Made by a program: the position numbers and the translations under genes. Positions 46,520-55,160 of a stretch of DNA of 64,000 nt are shown here, one piece after another. Under the pieces are notes generated by a model, which searched no databases, was not told the DNA's origin, and was given only the letters and a program-made list of their open reading frames with translations. The first letter of the stretch is position 1. Each line of letters begins with the position of its first letter. The stretch is taken from assembly GCA_900119535.1 (NCBI GenBank), contig FPJT01000007.1:124926-188925 (forward strand), written 5' to 3'. The stretch comes from Ruminococcus sp. XPD3002. GTDB lineage: Bacteria; Bacillota; Clostridia; Oscillospirales; Ruminococcaceae.

Positions 46520-47452
46520 TCATCTTACGAAGATATAAGCAGTAAAAGCAGCGTACAGTGCAAGCATGGAAGCGCCCTGCCAGCGTACAAGTTTTCCCTT
46601 GCGGAAGCAGTAAGCCAGTACCAGCTCACTCATACCTATGAGAAGTGCAGTATCGGTAAGGTTCTCCATTGTGAAGCCTACAGGTGATATAGAAGCTGCT
46701 ATACCAAGCACGAAAAGTATGTTGAATATATTGGAGCCGACTACATTTCCCAGTGCCATATCGACTTCGTTCTTACGTGCCGCAACTATTGAAGTTACAA
46801 GCTCGGGAAGGCTCGTACCAAGTGCCACAATAGTCATTCCGATGAGGTTATCGGACATACCGAAGGCTCTTGCGATGTCAGAAGCGCCGACAACGACCAT
46901 TCTGCCGCCTCCTGCGATAGCAGCGATTCCGCCTGCAATAAAGAGGGCACATTTCCAGCCCGGAAGCACCTTTATTTCCTCGTCTTCATCTGCCACATCC
47001 CTTGCCTTCTTCGCAGAAGCTATCATAACATAGAGGAATACCGCAAATACAGCAAGAAGGATGATACCGTCCAGCCTTCCGACTGTCATACCGATACCGC
47101 CGAGTAGCATCAGAAGTCCTGCAACGCCAATTGAGAACGGAAGGTCACGCTTTATCGTATCCCTGCCCACAGCCATCGGACACAACAGCGCACACACTCC
47201 GACTACGACCATAAGATTGAATATATTCGACCCGACCACATTACTTATCGCAAGGTCATTTTTTCCTGCGATCGAAGCAAAGACACTTACCGAGGTCTCG
47301 GGAAGGCTCGTACCCATAGCAACAATGGTCATACCGATTATAAGCGACGGTACCCTCAGTATTTTGGCAACGCTCGAACTGCCGTCCACAAAGAAGTCGG
47401 CGCCCTTTATCAGCAGGACGAATCCGACGATCAGCAAAACATATTTCAGCAT
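46520..47452 (-). CDS. Calcium/sodium antiporter (CaCA family)
   Basis: 310 residues with about ten membrane helices in two inverted halves. The two alpha repeats are GMTIVAMGTSLPETSVSVFASIAGKNDLAISNVVGSNIFN and GMTIVALGTSLPELVTSIVAARKNEVDMALGNVVGSNIFN. It exchanges Na+ (or H+) for Ca2+ across the membrane. The ATG at 47452 follows GGGAG by 7 bases; an upstream in-frame ATG lacks a site. Confidence 0.93.
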   Translation of the reverse strand: MLKYVLLIVGFVLLIKGADFFVDGSSSVAKILRVPSLIIGMTIVAMGTSLPETSVSVFASIAGKNDLAISNVVGSNIFNLMVVVGVCALLCPMAVGRDTIKRDLPFSIGVAGLLMLLGGIGMTVGRLDGIILLAVFAVFLYVMIASAKKARDVADEDEEIKVLPGWKCALFIAGGIAAIAGGGRMVVVGASDIARAFGMSDNLIGMTIVALGTSLPELVTSIVAARKNEVDMALGNVVGSNIFNILFVLGIAASISPVGFTMENLTDTALLIGMSELVLAYCFRKGKLVRWQGASMLALYAAFTAYIFVR

Positions 47453-47612
47453 ATTACAACTCCCTTTGATTTTAAGCACACCAATCATTTAACACGGTGA
47501 GCGGTTCGCATGAACCTGTATGTTATTATATCACATTCCACAAAACAATGCAAGTCCTTTTGTGAAAAATGCATGTTAAATCAATGAAAAATTGCAAGTC
47601 TGAATATGTACC

Positions 47613-48512
47613 TCAGAGAGTTTTCAGCAGTTCGTCTATGAGCGCTCTCTTTGCAAGTCCGTCCGAGAAGGCAGTCGCACCGCCGCAGGCAGTGCCAAGC
47701 TTAAGAGCGTACTCGAATCCGCCCTGTGAAAGACCTGCAATGAAGCCTGCAAGCATCGAATCCCCTGCCCCGACCGAATTCTTTACCGTACCGCTGCACA
47801 CTCCGCAGCGGTATTTCTTGCCGCTCTCGTCCAGAAGGAATGCGCCTCTCTCCGCCATAGATACAAGCACGTTGCGGGCTCCCACTTTCTGCAATTCAGC
47901 GGCATAGAAGGCTATATCCTCATCGCTGTTTATTTCCTTGCCGAAAAGTCCGCCAAGCTCATAGTCATTCGGCTTTATGAGGAACGGTCTGTATTTCAGT
48001 ACCTTCATGAGCAGTTCTCCCTCAGCATCCACTACAGTCATAATATCCTTATGGGCAAGACGTTCAAGGATATGCTCGTATATGTCGGAAGGAAGGCTTT
48101 TCGGTATGCTTCCTGCAAGTATCAGCGTATCGCCTTCATCAAGACGGTCCAGCTTTTCAAATAGACTATCAAGTGCCTTATCATCGATATCGGGACCTTG
48201 TCCGTTCAGTTCGGTCTCCTCGGCGGACTTTATCTTGATGTTTATACGTGAATTGCCCTTTTCAAGCCTTACGAAGTCCGCCTCGATACCCATTGAGCAG
48301 ACTCCCTGTTCGATAGCCTTGCCCGTGAAACCTGCTGTGAAGCCCATTGCTCTGGACTTTACTCCAAGCTCCGCAAGAACTGCCGAGACGTTTATTCCCT
48401 TTCCGCCGAAGTATATCTCCTCCGCTGACGAACGGTTAACGCATCCCAGCTTCATGCCCTCGGTGTGGACAACGTAGTCCACGGCAGGATTGAATGTAAC
48501 GGTATATATCAT
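47613..48512 (-). CDS. 1-phosphofructokinase-type sugar kinase (PfkB family)
   Basis: 299 residues of the PfkB/ribokinase fold. MIYTVTFNPAVDYVVH at the N-terminus, FGGKGINVSAVLAELG and the catalytic VKNSVGAGDSMLAGF (anion hole and base Asp) fit the FruK/LacC group. It phosphorylates fructose-1-phosphate or tagatose-6-phosphate; no PTS gene is next to it, so fruK is not certain. The start at 48512 follows GGAG by 5 bases. Confidence 0.88.
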   Translation of the reverse strand: MIYTVTFNPAVDYVVHTEGMKLGCVNRSSAEEIYFGGKGINVSAVLAELGVKSRAMGFTAGFTGKAIEQGVCSMGIEADFVRLEKGNSRINIKIKSAEETELNGQGPDIDDKALDSLFEKLDRLDEGDTLILAGSIPKSLPSDIYEHILERLAHKDIMTVVDAEGELLMKVLKYRPFLIKPNDYELGGLFGKEINSDEDIAFYAAELQKVGARNVLVSMAERGAFLLDESGKKYRCGVCSGTVKNSVGAGDSMLAGFIAGLSQGGFEYALKLGTACGGATAFSDGLAKRALIDELLKTL

Positions 48513-48531
48513 AATGTCTCCGCCTTTCGTA

Positions 48532-49269
48532 TCAGTTGTTGTAGTCATAGAACAGCTTGTCTATCAGTTTATCGTACTCCTCGGGGTGTCCGAAAGCAGC
48601 CTTCAGCATGGCAGTGATATTGCTGAACATAAGCCTGAAATAGAGCCAGTCGCCCATATCGTCCATTTTTCGGGTGGAATTGATAAGGAAGTTCCGCTTG
48701 AGACAGCCGTATTTCCTGCCTGTTTTTCTGCCGAGTGCCTTAAGGTTCTTTGCAGTAGCCACATCTTCCATTGCCCTCTTGTCGGCAAATCCTCCGACCG
48801 CTTCAAAGGTGGACTTCTCCGCCCAGAACATACCGCAGTAGAGTCCCGTAACAGCGAACCCTATGCGGCACATGAGTTCGTTGAGCTTAAGGGGAAAGGA
48901 AGTCCGCTCGAACCTCATGGGAGCACCTCCGCCTATATATCTTCCGCTTGCAAGGAGCGAACACACTTCACGGATAGTCCCCACAGTCATGCGGTTATCG
49001 CAGTCGATAGTTATAATGACCTTTCCCCGTGCTGCGGCGATGCCCGTATTTCTTACCTGAGCTATACATCTGCTCTCATCCTTTACAGTCCTTGCACCGC
49101 ATTGCTGAGCTATCTGTTCCGTGCGGTCGGTGCATCTGTTGCAGACTACTATTATCTCGACCTCTCTGCCGTATCTTTCAGCCGCTTTCTTTACCGAAGC
49201 GATACACCTTGCCACGTAGCGTTCCTCATTATGTGCAGGAATTATGACCGAAACCACAGGTCTTTTCAT
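48532..49269 (-). CDS. Family 2 glycosyltransferase
   Basis: 245 residues with the GT-A fold: VVSVIIPAHNEERYVARCIASV, then VIITIDCDNRM (the DxD-type position is DCD). No membrane helices of the processive kind. It transfers a sugar from a nucleotide sugar; acceptor unknown. The ATG at 49269 lies 7 bases after GGAGG. It precedes the PfkB gene by 19 bases. Confidence 0.87.
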   Translation of the reverse strand: MKRPVVSVIIPAHNEERYVARCIASVKKAAERYGREVEIIVVCNRCTDRTEQIAQQCGARTVKDESRCIAQVRNTGIAAARGKVIITIDCDNRMTVGTIREVCSLLASGRYIGGGAPMRFERTSFPLKLNELMCRIGFAVTGLYCGMFWAEKSTFEAVGGFADKRAMEDVATAKNLKALGRKTGRKYGCLKRNFLINSTRKMDDMGDWLYFRLMFSNITAMLKAAFGHPEEYDKLIDKLFYDYNN

Positions 49270-49302
49270 TTTCATCCCTCCATGAAAAAAATCGAGCGCC
49301 AT

Positions 49303-49760
49303 GATCTCCAGGAAAAAAGGTCTCAGCGCTCTAATTTATATATTATTATAAGGAGTGAGTTATTCATATATTAAAGCTGCTGTTTTGCAGCGGTAAACGT
49401 CTAACTCGTTTTCGTTGATTTTATTATATCACCTGTTTTCGGGCATTTCAATAGAATCAAAGTTTTTTTACGAGTCGTACACATTAAGTTTACAAATGGT
49501 TAAACATTCGGATTCAATTACGCTCTGTTTATGAACAATTTGTCAACATGTACAAAAAAGTTCAGAACCATCAGCATTATTTACAATTCAGACACAGTTA
49601 TATTGTTCAAATCAACAAATAATAGAAAAACAGGCTGCCGTTCATAAAATATTCTCAAACTTTTTCTCATTTTGTGGTATCATTATATTGGATTTGTGTA
49701 ATCAGCAACGCTGTATATACACATAATAATAAAGGATGATCATGGCCTTTTTGACCATAC
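49303..49760. other. Non-coding, AT-rich stretch
   Basis: No gene is supported in these 458 bases. There is a short GCTGCTGTTTTGCAGC hairpin (about 49376-49391) and scattered promoter-like AT-rich sequence before the diguanylate cyclase gene. I see no convincing c-di-GMP riboswitch. Confidence 0.5.
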
Positions 49761-49778
49761 AAGGAGATGTTTGGAAAT

Positions 49779-51080
49779 ATGAGTAGTGAGCCTATTGATA
49801 AAATAAACCTTAACGAAGCACTGGATATCTTCAGCAACAGTGTTGATGCGCTGCTTATCGTTGACGGTAATGCAGATAAATACAACTCACTGGTACGCAA
49901 AGGATTCTTTGAGGACTTCATCGACGAAAGCGGAAGCTACCACTCTCTTATCGAAAAGCTGTGGTTCCATTTTGGCGACACTCAGGACAGCATAACTAAG
50001 GATTATAAGGTATTTCTGCCGATATTCGGTGAATTTTCGGGCAAATACAGCAAGCGCCTGAAAGTTGTCCTCAACGAGGAAACCCACATTATCCAGATGA
50101 CTGTATACCCCATAAAGGAGAAGGAGCTTTATCTCTTCCTTCTTGACGATCTCGATGATAAAGAAAATATCGAAGAGACTCTTACCAGCAAAAAGGTCAA
50201 CACTATACAGAGTACATACCTCTTCTCGATGTATTTCGATATCGTGAGAGATACTACAAACAGCATCTGCATTTCCGAGATATCCGATGAAACGGTCAAT
50301 TCTCCGATAAAGTATTCAGACTGGAGAATGATGATCGTCAATATGATATGGCCCGATGACCAGGCGCTGTTCCTCGAAAAGACCGATCCCGAATACCTCA
50401 AAACTCATTTCACTCCGGGACAGACTTCTTCCTTCGATTGCCTTATGCAGAACCTTGAAGGCAACTACATCTGGGTAAAGCTCATATTCTGCCGTGCAGA
50501 GACTAACTATGACGATGACTACCGTTTCGTATTCATGGTACAGGATATCCACGAGAACGTAGCTGAACTTATGTCCACACTGAAAAAATACGAGGATCTC
50601 GCTTCAAAGGATCCCCTTACTTCGGTATACAATCACGGAAGAATCTCCACAGAGCTCTACAACGCTCTTGATAAAACTCAGAAAATGGGCAGAAAGGCAT
50701 GTATCATAATGCTTGATATAGATTACTTCAAGCACGTAAACGATGATTACGGCCACTCTGTAGGCGATATAACCCTGATACACTTCGCCGAGACTGTCAA
50801 AGCTGTCATAAAGGACAAGAATGCCGTACTCGGACGCTGGGGCGGTGAGGAATTCGTCGTTGTAAACTATGACGATGATATCGAAGCAGCAGGAGAACTT
50901 GCAGAGCTTCTCCGCAGCACGATAGAAAAAGAACCCTTCAACAGAGTCGGTCATCTGACATGCAGTATAGGTGTTACCGATATCAGACCTGACGACTCCT
51001 TCAAGACCGCTTTTGACCGCATGGACAAGGCTGTTTATCAGGCAAAGGGCAACGGAAGGAACCGAGTAGTCGTAAGATGA
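49779..51080 (+). CDS. GGDEF diguanylate cyclase
   Basis: 433 residues. The N-terminal ~280 are PAS-like sensory sequence with no membrane helix (DALLIVDGNADKYNSLVRKGF; FRAETNYDDDYRFVFMVQDIHENV). The C-terminal GGDEF domain has DPLTSVYNHGRI, IIMLDIDYFKHVNDDYGH and GRWGGEEFVVVNYDDD (GGEEF active site), then SIGVTDIRPDDS. It should make c-di-GMP from two GTP. I chose ATG 49779 over an ATG that overlaps the AAGGAG ribosome-binding site. A terminator follows. Confidence 0.9.
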   Translation: MSSEPIDKINLNEALDIFSNSVDALLIVDGNADKYNSLVRKGFFEDFIDESGSYHSLIEKLWFHFGDTQDSITKDYKVFLPIFGEFSGKYSKRLKVVLNEETHIIQMTVYPIKEKELYLFLLDDLDDKENIEETLTSKKVNTIQSTYLFSMYFDIVRDTTNSICISEISDETVNSPIKYSDWRMMIVNMIWPDDQALFLEKTDPEYLKTHFTPGQTSSFDCLMQNLEGNYIWVKLIFCRAETNYDDDYRFVFMVQDIHENVAELMSTLKKYEDLASKDPLTSVYNHGRISTELYNALDKTQKMGRKACIIMLDIDYFKHVNDDYGHSVGDITLIHFAETVKAVIKDKNAVLGRWGGEEFVVVNYDDDIEAAGELAELLRSTIEKEPFNRVGHLTCSIGVTDIRPDDSFKTAFDRMDKAVYQAKGNGRNRVVVR

Positions 51081-51138
51081 TACGGCTAATAATAGTTCTC
51101 AGTCAATCAAAAGCGGTATCATTCGCTTAAACGTAAAA

Positions 51139-51178
51139 CGCTCCCCGAACTTAGGAGTACATTCGGGGAGCGCTTTTA
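51139..51178 (+). terminator. Terminator of the diguanylate cyclase gene
   Basis: CGCTCCCCGAA with TTCGGGGAGCG, then CTTTTATG; an 11-bp stem 58 bases after the stop. Confidence 0.75.
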
Positions 51179-51182
51179 TGAT

Positions 51183-51330
51183 AATAAATGTGAACTCAAT
51201 AACCGAATCCTGACAGCTATTGCCCCGTATTATCGGGGAGCGCAAATTCTTTTCAGAATAAGGGGGTTGCGCGTCACATTTTATGTCAGTCTCATTTTAC
51301 CCTTTTCGGCAAAACCGCTGACATTAATAA
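51183..51330. repeat. Shorter relative of the 4684-5012 hairpin element, ahead of the AraC gene
   Basis: It shares with the first element the start AATGTGxACTCAxTAACCG, the block GCCCCG...CGGGGAGCGCAAATTC, TTGCGCGTCACATTT and the end GACATTAAT. The hairpins at 51223-51238 and 51240-51272 correspond to hairpins 2 and 3 of the first copy. The first hairpin is degraded, the fourth is imperfect, and the last two are missing. It ends 16 bases before the AraC start codon, with the ribosome-binding site in between. Confidence 0.75.
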
Positions 51331-51346
51331 GGGGGGGAGGGATCGT

Positions 51347-52126
51347 ATGATAATAAACAATGTGGGATTTAACCACTGTCATGACGCCGATTTTATCATC
51401 GAGCGTCCCGAAGGAAGCGGCGACGAACTGCTGCTTCTTATCAAGACCGAAGCTGTCTTTACCATAGACGGCAAAGATATCCGCGCACCGCAGGATTCTG
51501 TATTCTATTATCCCAAGTCGAGACCGCAGTTCTACAGGTGCATACCTCAGCACACATTCGATAACGACTGGATACATTTCGAGCTTGATGACGAGGAAAG
51601 AGCCTTGCTCCACCTGGACATCATACCTGCCGAAACACCGATACCTATGGATATAAGCTTCCTTAGCTTCTGCATCAAGTCGATAGCCTATGAGCAATAC
51701 TCCGATCACCCATACAAAGATCAGAGCATAAAAAGCTATATGACGCTTTTGTTCACCAAGATAGCCGAACGTGTAATGCAGAACGAAAAGTACCATTCGG
51801 GAAAGCAGTATGAAATGCTCTCGACGATACGAAGCAAGATATATGCCGAACCCTTCGTACAGCGCAGTATAGGCTACGCTTGTCACGAGGTCAATATGAG
51901 CCGTTCAGCATTCCAGCATGCTTACAAGAAGCTGTTCGGTGTAAGCTTCATCAGGGACCTCATCAACAGCAGAACGGAATACGCCAAAATGCTCCTTATT
52001 TCCACCGACCTTACATCGGAAGCCATATCAAAGCAGTGCGGCTACCGCAGCTATGTCCACTTTGCACGTCAGTTCAAGGAACAGACGGGAATGAGTCCCC
52101 TTGAATACAGAAAAAGCAAGAGATAA
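51347..52126 (+). CDS. AraC-family transcriptional regulator
   Basis: 259 residues. The N-terminal half is a cupin-like sensing domain (ELLLLIKTEAVFTIDGKDIRAPQDSVFYYPKSRPQFY). The C-terminal half holds two helix-turn-helix units: ACHEVNMSRSAFQHAYKKLFGVSFIRDL and SEAISKQCGYRSYVHFARQFKEQTGMSPLEYRK. This is the type that senses sugars. It is convergent with a GH9 cellulase. A very G-rich GGGGGGGAGGG site precedes the ATG. Confidence 0.92.
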   Translation: MIINNVGFNHCHDADFIIERPEGSGDELLLLIKTEAVFTIDGKDIRAPQDSVFYYPKSRPQFYRCIPQHTFDNDWIHFELDDEERALLHLDIIPAETPIPMDISFLSFCIKSIAYEQYSDHPYKDQSIKSYMTLLFTKIAERVMQNEKYHSGKQYEMLSTIRSKIYAEPFVQRSIGYACHEVNMSRSAFQHAYKKLFGVSFIRDLINSRTEYAKMLLISTDLTSEAISKQCGYRSYVHFARQFKEQTGMSPLEYRKSKR

Positions 52127-52129
52127 ATG

Positions 52130-52160
52130 AACTGCCCTCAACGGAGGGCAGTTCCGTTTT
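52130..52160 (+). terminator. Terminator after the AraC gene, between convergent genes
   Basis: AACTGCCCTC-AACG-GAGGGCAGTT followed by CCGTTTTTT. Confidence 0.8.
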
Positions 52161-54701
52161 TTATGCTCTGTCGGGGAGAGAAGCTATCACCTTTGCATCA
52201 AGCTTCTGGATAGCAAGTGCATCCTGACCTGTTATGCCGTCGCCGGGGTTAAAGCAGTCAGCGTTTACAAGTCCCTGTCCGTCGATATTGTATTTTTGGC
52301 TGTTTGCAACATACTGGAGTATGAGCAGAGCATCAGAAAGTGTTACATCACCGTCAAGGTTAGCATCACCGTATTTTACATTTGCAGGCTGTGTAGGAGC
52401 TTCTGTAGCAGGAGCTGTTGTTACAGGCTCTGTTGTGGGAGCTTCTGTAGCAAGAGCTGTTGTTGCAGGCTCTGTTGTAGGTGCCTCAGTTGCAGGCTGT
52501 GTAGGAGCTTCTGTTGCAGGCTGTACAGGTGCGGGAGCAACTGAAGGATCTGTAAGTGTAAGGAGATATGTCAGAGGAGAATTCCAGTAGATAGTTATCT
52601 CGTTTGTTGAATAGCTCTCTGAGTTGTCAACATAGCACTTTGCAGCAGGTGCATCAGCAAGATATGCCTTAGCAGCACTGTCTTCAAGGTTCTCATTCAC
52701 ACCGCCAGCAAGCATGCCCTTCATTGCCTTTCCGGCAGCCATTGAAGGACGGTGGTGAGGATTCTCGGGAGAAACTGTACCATAGCCCGAAACGAAGCAT
52801 GTAGCAACAGGGTTAGCACCAAGGAGATAGTTAAGCTGTGCCTGTGCAGCTTCACCGTAGTTTTCGCCGCCTGTTAACTGCTGAGCAAGACCGAATATGA
52901 TACCTGCGTTTGCGATAGTCATATTGCTTCCCCAGTTATACTTAGTGAGAGGTGAACCGTAAGGTGAGCTCTCAACATTGCCTATCATCTTGTCAGCCTG
53001 CTTGAGAACAGCAGCCTGTGCGTTCTTGTAGACATCGGAGTTCTTGTCTGCGCCGTTCATAGTAAGGATAGCGATGTTGCCGTAATCGCCTACTGTTGAC
53101 CAGTCGAGACCTGTATAAGACTTACCTGCGGAAGCGAGGTACTTATCGTCCTTTGTTGCGCGGTACATCTGAACTGCTGCCCAGTAGCGCTCATCCTTGT
53201 CTGTCATATCGCCGTATTCACCTGTAACGATGTCCTCGGGATTCTTGAACAGGAAGTTCGGATTGGATTCGAGCCATGCCCATGACTTGTTTGCAGCTTC
53301 CATGCACTTCTTAGCGAAATCGCTGTCATACTTCTCATAGAACTCAGCTGCGAGTGCCATAGATGCACAGAAATCAGCTGTAGCTGTTGAGCTTACGGGA
53401 GTTACGATGAGCTCGTCCTTTTCCTCTGTAGGAGCAACATATCCGGGGAATGTAGCGCAGGATACCTTATGGTAAGCGCCGCCGTCGGGAGCCTGCATCT
53501 TCATCATCCATTCAAGCTCGAAACGTGCTTCGTCGAGGATATCGGGAACACCGTTGCCGCTCTCGGGGATACCGAGGCTGTCGCTGTAGAGTGAAGGTGC
53601 AGCCTGATAAGCGTAAAGCAGGTCTGCAACAGTCTTTGCAGCAGGAACTACATAACGTCCGTAGTCACCGGCATCGTGCCAGCCGCCGCTTACGTCTATC
53701 TTCTGGTTTGTACCGTATACTGTAGCCTGACTTGTATGGCAAGCAGCGTGACCGAATGTCGCATCCTCTACCTTAACGCCGCAGCGCTGGAGATAAAGCA
53801 TCTTTACGCTGTCATCGATGAGGTTTGAGTAAACCTTATCGCCTATCTCAAATGTATAGGAATCATCAAGTCCGTCGCAGGAGATGTAGTATTTGCCTGC
53901 TTTTGTAACAGATGAGAAATCACCTGTATAGTTTGTTTCGCCTGCGCTTGCATTTTCCTTCTTGTTTTCAAGCTTGCCTGTAAATACCTTTTCCTTTGTA
54001 TCGGCATTTACAACAGAGAACTCTGTCTGGTTTGTAACATCACGGAATACAGCAGTCTTTTTGCTGTCAGGTCTGTAGCCTACCTGGTTGATGTTGATAG
54101 AAGGTGCATAAGGCTTGTCTGCATCATAGTCAACGTTGCTGTCGTCAACGAGTTCGAGAGAAACGTTATCGATGTAGATAGTGTGCTCGGGAAGCTCGCC
54201 CTCGTACTTCTCCTGTATACCGCAGTTGAACACGAGTTTAGCCATGATATCTGTTTCCTCTTCCATAGTGAACTCATATTCTACTGTCTGAGGAGTTGAA
54301 GTAAGATTAAGTCCCTTCCATGTATAGGCTCTGTAGTCGCCGCCGTTCATCTGTATCATACCCTCAACGAAGCGGTCAACTGTTGATGAGATGTCGTACT
54401 TAAGGCGGTATACACCGTTCTTATAAAGCGGAATGATATCGTAGTATACCTGAACTGCGTAGTTTACCTTTCCAACGTTCTTTACAGTCAGAGCAAGTCT
54501 GCCGTCATCGGTGGAAAGAGCGCAGCTTCCGCCGCTTTCCTTATAGGTACCCCAGTCTTTGGTACCATTTTCAAAAGTTGAATTCTTGATGAGATTTCCT
54601 GCTGCATTTCCGCTGAGCGGTAAAGCCGCAGAGCCGCATGAAGCGATAAGCATGCCTGATATCAGTGCTGAAAGGCATCTTCTCATTATTTTGTGGTTCA
54701 T
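52161..54701 (-). CDS. Secreted GH9 cellulase: carbohydrate-binding module, Ig-like domain, catalytic domain, dockerin
   Basis: 846 residues. Signal peptide (about 1-33), then a CBM4/9-like beta-sandwich (NLIKNSTFENGTKDWG...), then a CelD N-terminal Ig-like domain (ININQVGYRPDSKKTAVF), then GH9 with GGWHDAGDYGRYVVP (base Asp pair), ENPHHRPS and SYSTNEITIYWNSPLTYLL (acid Glu). A 50-residue Pro/Thr/Ala/Glu linker leads to a dockerin (GDANLDGDVTLSDALLILQYVA, DCFNPGDGITGQDALAIQ). Theme-D type endo/exo-glucanase. The ATG at 54701 lies 7 bases after GGGAG; a start 25 codons upstream would lie in the operator. Confidence 0.93.
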   Translation of the reverse strand: MNHKIMRRCLSALISGMLIASCGSAALPLSGNAAGNLIKNSTFENGTKDWGTYKESGGSCALSTDDGRLALTVKNVGKVNYAVQVYYDIIPLYKNGVYRLKYDISSTVDRFVEGMIQMNGGDYRAYTWKGLNLTSTPQTVEYEFTMEEETDIMAKLVFNCGIQEKYEGELPEHTIYIDNVSLELVDDSNVDYDADKPYAPSININQVGYRPDSKKTAVFRDVTNQTEFSVVNADTKEKVFTGKLENKKENASAGETNYTGDFSSVTKAGKYYISCDGLDDSYTFEIGDKVYSNLIDDSVKMLYLQRCGVKVEDATFGHAACHTSQATVYGTNQKIDVSGGWHDAGDYGRYVVPAAKTVADLLYAYQAAPSLYSDSLGIPESGNGVPDILDEARFELEWMMKMQAPDGGAYHKVSCATFPGYVAPTEEKDELIVTPVSSTATADFCASMALAAEFYEKYDSDFAKKCMEAANKSWAWLESNPNFLFKNPEDIVTGEYGDMTDKDERYWAAVQMYRATKDDKYLASAGKSYTGLDWSTVGDYGNIAILTMNGADKNSDVYKNAQAAVLKQADKMIGNVESSPYGSPLTKYNWGSNMTIANAGIIFGLAQQLTGGENYGEAAQAQLNYLLGANPVATCFVSGYGTVSPENPHHRPSMAAGKAMKGMLAGGVNENLEDSAAKAYLADAPAAKCYVDNSESYSTNEITIYWNSPLTYLLTLTDPSVAPAPVQPATEAPTQPATEAPTTEPATTALATEAPTTEPVTTAPATEAPTQPANVKYGDANLDGDVTLSDALLILQYVANSQKYNIDGQGLVNADCFNPGDGITGQDALAIQKLDAKVIASLPDRA

Positions 54702-54719
54702 GTAATTACTCCCTCTCAT

Positions 54720-54734
54720 GGTGACATTGTCACC
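54720..54734. promoter_or_regulatory. 15-bp palindromic operator candidate in the GH9 leader
   Basis: GGTGACATTGTCACC is a perfect inverted repeat 18 bases before the start codon and just downstream of the predicted transcription start. Binding protein unknown. Confidence 0.6.
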
Positions 54735-54752
54735 GTATTTTTTTACAATACA

Positions 54753-54781
54753 ATTGTAACATAACCGCCAGACCATTTCAA
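54753..54781 (-). promoter_or_regulatory. Promoter of the GH9 gene
   Basis: Minus-strand TTGAAA (54776-54781), a 17-base spacer and TACAAT (54753-54758). Confidence 0.72.
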
Positions 54782-54878
54782 TGATAAATCGTGCATATTC
54801 TGAAACATATCGTGCAGAATTAATGAATAAATGATAATTGTGGTGTCTCCTGTCGGGGACGGATTTGAAATTAATTTG

Positions 54879-55151
54879 TAGGGGCGCTTTCCGAGCGCCC
54901 GTGATATCCCCGATAAATATGAATAGAACATTGTAGGGACGGCGTCCCTACACTACTTTCTACTTTCTGATATCTGAAAACTAAAGGGGCGATGTAGGCA
55001 TCGCCCCCTACACGGTATCAGGGTTGCATGTGGTTGTACGTGTATCGACGGGCGCTCGGAAAGCGCCCCTACACTGCTTTCTACTTTCTAATCACTGATT
55101 ACTGCTTTCTGATTTGCGACAACTAAAAGGGCGCACAATGTGCGCCCCTAC
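54879..55151. repeat. Array of five short hairpins of the TGTAGGGGCG family
   Basis: Hairpins at about 54882-54903, 54932-54952 (TGTAGGGAC with GTCCCTACA), 54986-55009, 55049-55069 and 55127-55145 share the form (TGTA)GGGGCGN..NCGCCCC(TACA), with loops and inner stems that differ. CTACTTTCT-type spacers recur between them. Single relatives occur at 5415-5497, 27089 and 35899. It fills the gap between tyrS and the GH9 promoter; no gene is supported. Confidence 0.75.
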
Positions 55152-55160
55152 AAACCGATA

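Noticed and set aside
49303..49778. c-di-GMP riboswitch before the diguanylate cyclase gene
   Set aside because: I could not find the conserved GEMM core or matching stems in the AT-rich region.
52385..52525. Short tandem DNA repeats within the second GH9 gene
   Set aside because: They encode the Pro/Thr/Ala/Glu linker before the dockerin, an ordinary low-complexity linker.
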